In this document: positions 7,281 to 11,909 of the stretch, piece after piece
Layout of the letters: every line of letters starts with the position of its first letter
Position numbering within the stretch: the stretch's first letter is position 1
From: Chitinivibrionales bacterium
GTDB taxonomy: Bacteria > Fibrobacterota > Chitinivibrionia > Chitinivibrionales > WJMI01
NCBI GenBank assembly: GCA_014729595.1
Contig: WJJU01000874.1
Coordinates: forward strand, 1 to 15,239
Length of the DNA: 15,239 bases
Direction: 5' to 3'
Notes under the pieces: generated by a model
What the model was told of the DNA's origin: nothing
Seen by the model: the letters and a program-made list of their open reading frames with translations, nothing else
Database searches by the model: none
Made by a program: the position numbers and the translations under genes

Positions 7281-7301
7281 CGCACCTACGGCACGGGTGC
7301 G
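7281..7301. other. Small hairpin downstream of the RRM-like gene
   Basis: CGCACC and GGTGCG pair over a loop of 9 nt, about 27 nt after the RRM-like stop codon. It lacks a U-tract, so it is at best a weak terminator or an mRNA 3' end stabiliser. Confidence 0.25.
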
Positions 7302-7311
7302 GACATATACG

Positions 7312-7340
7312 TTGAACACAAAGCCCTTTTCACAAATATT
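7312..7340 (+). promoter_or_regulatory. Promoter candidate for Cys-rich gene
   Basis: TTGAAC (7312-7317), 17 nt, then AATATT (7335-7340) form a reasonable sigma-70-type promoter. It lies about 60 nt ahead of the Cys-rich gene and implies that this gene can be transcribed apart from the BON/RRM pair. Confidence 0.4.
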
Positions 7341-7403
7341 AATCCCCGAAACACCGACTCATAGCGGGTCTAAGAGCCGGTACACATCGAAGGAGGCATG
7401 TCG

Positions 7404-7640
7404 ATGGCCGCTACACGAAAGATTGATTGCATGCATTGCCCCCATTTGGCGAGCTGTCCACGAACGACACGTTTATATGTGAATTACTGCGGATCCACCG
7501 CCGCCGGTGTGGGAAGTCGTATTCATGAAGCGGAATCGGACTGCGTCGCCAGACGCGGCTTTGTATTTCGCACCTTTACGGCAATACAGCCCCAGCTTAA
7601 CTTCAGAAGATCCATTCGCCGGGGGGCCCATGCCGCATAA
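7404..7640 (+). CDS. Small Cys-rich putative metal-binding protein
   Basis: The 78-residue protein has five cysteines with spacing C-x2-C-x5-C-x10-C-x17-C (Cys9, 12, 18, 29, 47), in the context CMHCPHLASCPRTTRLYVNY-CG. That pattern suggests a zinc knuckle or an Fe-S site in the first 50 residues. The rest is basic and probably flexible (FRRSIRRGAHAA). I do not recognise the family. The start at 7404 is preferred to 7398, because AGGAGG at 7391-7396 is 7 nt from the former and only 1 nt from the latter. There is no signal peptide or membrane segment. It follows the RRM-like gene after 149 nt in the same orientation. It could be a regulatory or nucleic-acid-associated protein, but that is only inference. 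Confidence 0.72.
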   Translation: MAATRKIDCMHCPHLASCPRTTRLYVNYCGSTAAGVGSRIHEAESDCVARRGFVFRTFTAIQPQLNFRRSIRRGAHAA

Positions 7641-8145
7641 AGAGGGGGGCGCGCCGACGTGGATTTGAAGACGCTTTTGTCGGAATCAATACGCGTTGCC
7701 GTTTCCGCAAAAGCAAGTTTCGATAATGACAGAACGACCAAGATCAAGCGGAGCCGGTTACAACCCTCCGCTTTTTCACATCCAGTGGCCCAAGGTAGGC
7801 TTGGTGCCGCTCAAAACGGGGGCCGATTCATGCTTCGGATTCGGCTCGCCCCCCCTTCAGTTTCATCATCGTACGGTTTTCAGGCCGTTGCGGACTTCGG
7901 AGAGGGGTAGATCCGTGGGATCACTCCATTGTGTCTCCCGTAGATCCGGCTCAGCCCTCATGTACGCGCCTCATTCCGAAAGCGGAGCTAAGAAGCGACG
8001 AGCCGCGCGTCTATTGTACGGCTCCGTGAGGTCCGTGAGGGGCGGAGATTCCTTCCCCCAGGGGGCGAAGGTTCATCCGAATCAGAAAGAATCTCAACGC
8101 TCCCAAGGAACACAACCCTTGGAAAAGTATGGAGGGTGACTCGAC
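7641..8145. other. Unassigned 505-bp region with competing ORFs
   Basis: No gene is convincing here. One plus ORF starts at GTG 7659, 18 nt after the Cys-rich gene, behind a G-rich tract (GAGGGGGG) that could serve as a ribosome binding site. It begins VDLKTLLSESIRVAVSAKAS and stops at 7910. A second plus frame is open from ATG 7726 to 8139 (137 residues). Its first third has gene-like codon use (GYNPPLFHIQWPKVGLVPLK) and then becomes low-complexity and Ser/Arg-rich. The overlap suggests either a decayed gene with a frameshift or chance. Direct repeats GTAGATCCG (7907-7915, 7940-7948) and tandem TCCGTGAGG near 8023-8040 are present. Confidence 0.3.
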
Positions 8146-8886
8146 TCATTTTCGTGCTACCGCAATCAGCCTTTTGGCGGTCGGCCCATACTCCGTACCC
8201 TCCAGGTCGCCATAGAGATAGATCGAAGAGAAACCCGCCGCCATGAGCCTGTCTTTGAGTTCCTGCCCGGAGTAAGCGGTAATGTCGAGTCGGAAAGTCC
8301 TGGCTTTTTCGCCGTCAATCAGTATCCACTTGTTGTGTATGCGGCTCCATCCGTCGTAAATCGTTCGGTATTCAACCAGCATACGACCGTCGGGTAGTTC
8401 ACGTCCGCCAATCGGCTGGAACTCACGCGCAAGCCGTTCTTTGCCTTGCATCTCCATCACCAAAATACCGCCGGGTTTGAGGCTCTTATGAAGATGCGAC
8501 AGTACGCGGATGTCTTCGCCCTTTTTCGCAAAATAGCCGAAAGAAGTAAACATGCTGACAGCGAGATCATAGGCGGCGGGACGGACGTATTCGCGCATGT
8601 CTTGACGAATGAAATCGATGTCGACACACGCGGCGGCCGCGTGCTCTCGCGCCTTTTGCAGCAAAAATCCGGTCTTGTCGACGCCGGTCACCGTAAAACC
8701 TCGAGACGCAAGTTGTATTGTATGCCGTCCGGGGCCGCAGCATAAATCAAGCGCCGCACCATTTTCCACACCGGTCAGCTTGATAATTTTTTCGACCTCG
8801 TCGGACGCCTGTTCAAACCGCTCTTGCGTAAACATGAACGGATAAAGATCTCTCCAAAACGCTTCATCGTCAAACCATTCGGCCAT
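8146..8886 (-). CDS. Class I SAM-dependent methyltransferase
   Basis: The 246-residue protein has the Rossmann methyltransferase core. Motif I is ALDLCCGPGRHT (45-56), the acidic ribose-binding residue is Asp70 in GVDKT, DFIRQDMREY (91-100) is the adenine-contact region, and FDLAV-like YDLAVSMFTSFGYF (106-119) is motif II. LKPGGILVMEM (136-146) follows, and the C-terminal half has the strand-rich tail of Methyltransf_25-type enzymes. The N-terminus AEWFDDEAFWRDLYPFMF is typical of this group, whose substrates are mostly unknown. I start it at 8886, where GGAG lies 8 nt upstream. The frame stays open to 9123, but that extension looks non-coding (Arg-rich, no homology pattern). The gene is divergent from the HAD gene and its leader carries a hairpin (8924-8942). 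Substrate unknown. Confidence 0.9.
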   Translation of the reverse strand: MAEWFDDEAFWRDLYPFMFTQERFEQASDEVEKIIKLTGVENGAALDLCCGPGRHTIQLASRGFTVTGVDKTGFLLQKAREHAAAACVDIDFIRQDMREYVRPAAYDLAVSMFTSFGYFAKKGEDIRVLSHLHKSLKPGGILVMEMQGKERLAREFQPIGGRELPDGRMLVEYRTIYDGWSRIHNKWILIDGEKARTFRLDITAYSGQELKDRLMAAGFSSIYLYGDLEGTEYGPTAKRLIAVARK

Positions 8887-8923
8887 ACCTAAACTCCAGC
8901 GATGATAAAGGATGGACGTGCAA

Positions 8924-8942
8924 AACCGGCCGGGAGCCGGTT
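8924..8942 (-). promoter_or_regulatory. Leader hairpin upstream of methyltransferase gene
   Basis: AACCGGC (8924-8930) and GCCGGTT (8936-8942) are perfect 7-bp complements with a 5-nt loop. On the minus strand the stem is followed by TT, giving a four-U run, 37 nt before the methyltransferase start. It could be a weak attenuator in the 5' leader, or simply a structured leader. Confidence 0.35.
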
Positions 8943-9166
8943 CGGACATACAGGTCCATGTCATGCGGTTCGTCTCCACGACGGCAAAGACGCGTATTGC
9001 ATGACAAGGGAAATATGATAAATGCGATCCGTCTCGCCGATCGGCCAATCGACGGGGCGCGAATCGATAGTGTCGCGGCTTCCTGATGGGGTCGCGTTCT
9101 TTGGATTCGCACCTAAATAACACCCCCGGCTATTCAAAGATAGTTCTCGCAGGCCGAAGGAGCATC

Positions 9167-9250
9167 ATGGCAAACATTTTGACTTATAACGTCCTCATTT
9201 ATGATATTGATTACGTCAAATGTATCATAGTGAGGCAAGCGGGAACCTAA
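9167..9250 (+). CDS. Possible 27-residue small peptide gene
   Basis: ATG at 9167 is preceded by AAGGAG (9157-9162), only 4 nt away. The frame reads MANILTYNVLIYDIDYVKC and continues IIVRQAGT to a TAA ending at 9250. The peptide is hydrophobic with acidic residues and matches no family known to me. It overlaps the nested dyads at 9174-9228 and lies 80 nt before the HAD gene, so it could be a leader peptide or chance. The short Shine-Dalgarno spacing lowers confidence. Confidence 0.25.
   Translation: MANILTYNVLIYDIDYVKCIIVRQAGT
9174..9228. repeat. Overlapping dyads in HAD gene upstream region
   Basis: ACATTTTGAC (9174-9183) is complementary to GTCAAATGT (9215-9223) apart from one extra T. Inside and beyond it, ATGATA (9201-9206) is complementary to TATCAT (9223-9228). 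The two pairings share bases around 9223, so they could form alternative mRNA structures, or be protein binding sites. The position upstream of the HAD gene suggests a regulatory element. Confidence 0.35.
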
Positions 9251-9330
9251 AAACCCGACAAGGAATTCTTCTAGCCGAATACAACCCCTCAATGATTTAA
9301 TGGAGTGCAATCAAACGCATACAAATAAAT

Positions 9331-9993
9331 ATGACGGCAATCATTTTCGATCTCGACGGCACTTTGCTCGATACGCTGGAAGACATTGCCGACGCCACCA
9401 ATAAAGTCTTGTCCAGGAATGGTTTTCCGATTCACTCGGTGGTATCGTATCGCCATTTTGTCGGAAACGGCGCCCGGGCACTTGTGTATCGTGCTCTTCC
9501 GGAGGAACGCCGAACCAATGAGCTGATCAAGTCATGCCTCAACGAGTTCCGGGCGGAATACGCGGAGAATTGGAACCGGAAAACACACGTCTATCCTGAA
9601 ATCCATGAATTGCTCGAAAATTTAGCTTCGCTAAATATCCCATTCTCAATAAATACCAACAAACCCCAACCTCATGCGGAGAAAGCAGTCGAAGGGTATC
9701 TTCGTGCGCACGCATTCGCCGGGGTGACGGGACAGCGAGAGGGCGTTCCCCTCAAGCCAGAGCCCGCCGGGGCTCTACAGCTTGCCGAAATAATGGGCTC
9801 CGAGCCCACCGACACCTACTTTGTCGGCGACAGCTCGGTGGATATACGGACGGCGCGGGCCGCGGCAATGCCCTCGGTCGGCGTAACGTGGGGCTTTCGC
9901 ACCGAACGTGAACTGCGTGAAGAAGGAGCGCTGCACATCGTTCACAATCCTCTCGAAATAGTGCCGTTGGTATCAACCACCTGCAGTCGGTAG
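9331..9993 (+). CDS. HAD-superfamily phosphatase, phosphoglycolate phosphatase-like
   Basis: The 220-residue protein carries all four HAD motifs. These are FDLDGTLLDT (6-15; nucleophile Asp7, acid/base Asp9), motif II Thr109 in INTNK, Lys142 in LKPEP, and GDSSVDIRTA (166-175) with Asp167 and Asp171 for magnesium. The helical cap lies between motifs I and II (about 16-90), which makes it a subfamily IA enzyme like Gph, PGMB or pyrophosphatase PpaX. The Gph-like features are the DIADATNKVL cap start, VGNGARALV (44-52) and VGVTWGFR (183-190), so phosphoglycolate is the most likely substrate. These families cannot be separated by motifs alone. No good Shine-Dalgarno precedes the ATG; GGAG at 9302-9305 is 25 nt away, and the leader just before the start is AT-rich. 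A T-tract terminator follows. Confidence 0.92.
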   Translation: MTAIIFDLDGTLLDTLEDIADATNKVLSRNGFPIHSVVSYRHFVGNGARALVYRALPEERRTNELIKSCLNEFRAEYAENWNRKTHVYPEIHELLENLASLNIPFSINTNKPQPHAEKAVEGYLRAHAFAGVTGQREGVPLKPEPAGALQLAEIMGSEPTDTYFVGDSSVDIRTARAAAMPSVGVTWGFRTERELREEGALHIVHNPLEIVPLVSTTCSR

Positions 9994-10007
9994 CGTCAGT
10001 TTTTTTT

Positions 10008-10034
10008 TGGGGACCCTTTCTCCCATTTTTTTTT
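10008..10034 (+). terminator. Weak intrinsic terminator after HAD gene
   Basis: TGGGG (10008-10012) pairs with CTCCCA (10020-10025) through four canonical pairs and one G-U, then nine T residues (10026-10034) follow. Another run of nine T residues (10000-10008) precedes the stem, starting 7 nt after the stop codon at 9993. The stem is short but the two T-tracts make termination between the HAD and ACP genes likely. Confidence 0.45.
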
Positions 10035-10104
10035 AAAACGACTCACCCCTCGATGTATCTTAAAGGATTCCAAAAGTATGAATACAAGCGTGGATGGAGG
10101 ACGC

Positions 10105-10362
10105 ATGTCGCAGGAGGTAGAACGGAAGATCCTGGAACGGTTACGGAAAGTCGTAGCAGAAGTTCTTCGTGTCGATGAGCAAACAATCACGCTCGACACC
10201 CGCTACAAAGAGGACCTTGGCGCTGATTCATTGGATACGGTGACACTCCTGATGGCATTGGAAGAAGAATTCAAGGGGCAGATATCCGATGAAGAAGCCG
10301 AGGGATTGACTACGGTCGGAAAGACGGTAGCGTTCATAAAAGATAAAATGCCGGCTTCGTAA
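10105..10362 (+). CDS. acpP: Acyl carrier protein
   Basis: The 85-residue acidic protein has the ACP signature DLGADSLDTVTLLMALEEEF, in which the serine of DSL is the phosphopantetheine attachment site (Ser46 from this start). The later ISDEEAEGLTTVGKTVAFI matches helix III to IV of fatty-acid-synthesis ACPs. It carries acyl chains as thioesters in the cytoplasm. The start at 10105 follows GGAGG (10096-10100) and gives the usual N-terminus. An in-frame ATG at 10078 with AAGGA 10 nt upstream would add nine residues and cannot be excluded. No fab genes or ketosynthase are adjacent, which is unusual for the housekeeping acpP. This may be a dedicated ACP for another pathway. The stop lies 19 bp from the end of the convergent DUF1622 gene. 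Confidence 0.93.
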   Translation: MSQEVERKILERLRKVVAEVLRVDEQTITLDTRYKEDLGADSLDTVTLLMALEEEFKGQISDEEAEGLTTVGKTVAFIKDKMPAS

Positions 10363-10381
10363 GCGCCTTAGTAACGGCCCA

Positions 10382-10753
10382 CTATACGCTATTCGTGACA
10401 TCTTTTTCTTTTCGCTGCCACGGCCATCGGCCGGTCATCTCGACCTCGAGGGTGAAACTCAGAAACGTTCGAATCAGCACGATTGTCGACAAAACCCCCA
10501 CGCTTCGAAAGCTTGGGGCTATGGCGACGGAGTTGATGATGTCACCAGCAACGAGGAACTCGAGCCCAAGCAGTATGGCGCGCCCGAGTCGGCGACGATA
10601 TCCGCGAAACATCTCCAGCCCCATTTGGGAGCCCTTGATGATTTTCAGAGCGGATGCTCCTGTTGCATAAAGCGCCCCCACCAAAATAATAAGCACCCCG
10701 GCAGCCTCCAGAATCGTCCTTGCCACCTGGGTTGTTGTTTCGAGTTGTACCAT
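10382..10753 (-). CDS. DUF1622-type integral membrane protein
   Basis: The 123-residue protein has three hydrophobic segments, at about 16-36, 58-78 and 84-104. It matches the DUF1622 pattern: an early Glu in ILEAAGVLIILVGAL, FRGYRRRLGRAILLGLEFLV, the acidic AGDII after it, IVLIRTFLSF, and a final EMTGRWPW. The function of the family is not established. I start at the ATG at 10753, where GGGGA lies about 8 nt upstream; a TTG directly before it would add one residue. The gene is convergent with acpP, 19 bp apart. On its upstream side is a 267-bp gap with palindromes. It may be transcribed alone, or from the methyltransferase gene further upstream on the same strand. Confidence 0.88.
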   Translation of the reverse strand: MVQLETTTQVARTILEAAGVLIILVGALYATGASALKIIKGSQMGLEMFRGYRRRLGRAILLGLEFLVAGDIINSVAIAPSFRSVGVLSTIVLIRTFLSFTLEVEMTGRWPWQRKEKDVTNSV

Positions 10754-10800
10754 CAATCAGTCCCCTACGTGCAGCCTTCATCATATCATTTTTACTTTTC

Positions 10801-10873
10801 GAGCCGATCGGCTCAGAGAGCATTAGGCCAATCGTAACGCCCCAAAGCCGAACGGCTTTAGCAAGAAGCTTGC
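10801..10873. repeat. Cluster of three palindromes
   Basis: GAGCCGATCGGCTC (10801-10814) is a perfect 14-bp palindrome. AAAGCCG-AA-CGGCTTT (10844-10859) is an inverted repeat with a 2-nt centre, and GCAAG-AAG-CTTGC (10861-10873) is another. They lie between two minus-strand genes, downstream of the methyltransferase and upstream of the DUF1622 gene. The second could act as a terminator stem for the methyltransferase transcript, although it lacks a U-tract. The gap from 10754 to 11023 holds no other gene. Confidence 0.45.
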
Positions 10874-11023
10874 CGCTTTGAGTGTCTATCCCTCAGAAAG
10901 CAAGAAGAGCCCAATGAACCCAAGCCGCCTTCAAAGCTCCCCAATACAATATCTTCGCTGTTTTGCATCGGCAATAATCGGTATTGCACCGGTGGAAACC
11001 AGAGAGGGCGAACGGTGTGAAGG

Positions 11024-11761
11024 CTATCGGGGTGTGGTTCGTGAGCCTGCAAGGTAGACACGACCGGGAAACAGCGCTCGCACCCGCAATCGTCCTTCCA
11101 GCCCCGCCAAACACAGCGCGTGATGCAGTTCGTCGGTGTTGAACCCTCTGCGGATCGAAAGGCGCCCGTCAGCGAAAGCCATGCTGTGCCTGAGAAATAC
11201 CCCTGCTAAGAGGGTGTACGCTACATAGACCCACCGCTTTCTGCCGACATCGCTCACTACAAGGGCCTTTCGGGCAACCTCGTACATGTTTCGCAGCACC
11301 CCCGGAATTACTTCATCGGGAAGATGATGAAGAAGGTGGCCGGCGTACACGAAGTCAAAGCGACGTTCGAGGGTGTCGATCCGCTGAGCGGGGCAATTGA
11401 CCACTTGTATAGTATCATAGTCGGCGCAAGTTTCACGAGCATAAGCGATCACGCGGGGATCGGTATCGATACACGTAATTTGTGCCGAAACACTTCGGGC
11501 CCGGCAATAAGCACTGAACCAGCGAGCAAAATCCCCTCCACCGGCACCAACATCGAGCAATGAAACCGTTTCCCCTCGCTTAGCGGCTACATAGGGCCCA
11601 AAAAACGTTCGAGCCAGATACCTTGTGCGGGTGAGAAATCTATTGATGGTGTCAAACTGTCGGAGCGTAGCACGTAACGCCTGTTCGTCGGAGCTTGGAT
11701 CGTCCATGAGTTCCCGGCCGCAATAGCGTTTTTCCATTGAAGGAACAATTCTCGAAAGCAT
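11024..11761 (-). CDS. SAM-dependent methyltransferase, small-molecule type
   Basis: The 245-residue protein has motif I SLLDVGAGGGDFARWF (67-82), Asp99 in CIDTDPR as the ribose-binding acid, and FDFVYAGHLLHHLPDE (135-150) as the motif II/III region. The N-terminus RELMDDPSSDEQALRATLRQ, followed by INRFLTRTRYL, matches a group of methyltransferases often found near polyketide or lipid pathway genes. Their substrates are small molecules rather than nucleic acids or proteins. GGAGG sits 5 nt before the ATG at 11761, which supports this start over an inner ATG at 11737. It is transcribed divergently from the RND/MMPL transporter, 148 bp between the starts, so the two may be co-regulated. The substrate is unknown. 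Confidence 0.9.
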   Translation of the reverse strand: MLSRIVPSMEKRYCGRELMDDPSSDEQALRATLRQFDTINRFLTRTRYLARTFFGPYVAAKRGETVSLLDVGAGGGDFARWFSAYCRARSVSAQITCIDTDPRVIAYARETCADYDTIQVVNCPAQRIDTLERRFDFVYAGHLLHHLPDEVIPGVLRNMYEVARKALVVSDVGRKRWVYVAYTLLAGVFLRHSMAFADGRLSIRRGFNTDELHHALCLAGLEGRLRVRALFPGRVYLAGSRTTPR

Positions 11762-11823
11762 CCATACCTCCCCGCTCCCGCTTTCCTGTACAAAGAATTG
11801 ATTGGCCCCAAAGTATACGATAT

Positions 11824-11866
11824 GCCGAAAGATGGTGATTCGTGATTGTTGCGGGAACCTTTCGGC
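11824..11866 (+). promoter_or_regulatory. Inverted repeat in divergent promoter region
   Basis: GCCGAAAG (11824-11831) and CTTTCGGC (11859-11866) are perfect 8-bp complements separated by 27 nt that include the tandem GTGATTC-GTGATTG. They lie between the methyltransferase and transporter starts. TATATT at 11880-11885 is a possible -10 box for the transporter gene without a clear -35. If transcription starts upstream, the repeat is a leader structure; if at 11890, it is an operator candidate. Confidence 0.35.
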
Positions 11867-11909
11867 TTTCCGCGTTTTCTATATTAAAGCATCTTCGGGG
11901 GGATTCACA

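Larger units (their letters stand above)
8887..9330. other. Divergent AT-rich regulatory region
   Basis: This region of 444 bp separates the minus-strand methyltransferase from the HAD phosphatase. It holds a leader hairpin (8924-8942), a palindrome GCCGATCGGC near 9036-9045, a possible 27-residue ORF (9167-9250) and overlapping dyads at 9174-9228. TTGACT at 9179-9184 is a plausible -35 box, but its best partner TATGAT (9200-9205) is only 15 nt away. The HAD gene itself has no close Shine-Dalgarno. Confidence 0.4.

Noticed and set aside
7523..7747. Minus-strand frame with a signal-peptide-like start (LVVLSLSKLAFAETA)
   Set aside because: It begins with TTG without a nearby Shine-Dalgarno and runs antisense through the Cys-rich gene, which has strong support. 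The hydrophobic start is probably chance.
8887..9123. In-frame N-terminal extension of the minus-strand methyltransferase by 79 residues
   Set aside because: The extension is Arg-, His- and Cys-rich and unlike the family, whose N-terminus is the AEWFDDEAFW segment. A Shine-Dalgarno fits the inner start at 8886, and a hairpin lies in the extension.
11802..11909. In-frame N-terminal extension of the RND/MMPL gene by 36 residues
   Set aside because: RND proteins start shortly before the first membrane segment. The extension covers the divergent promoter region and its inverted repeat, and a G-rich ribosome binding site precedes 11910.
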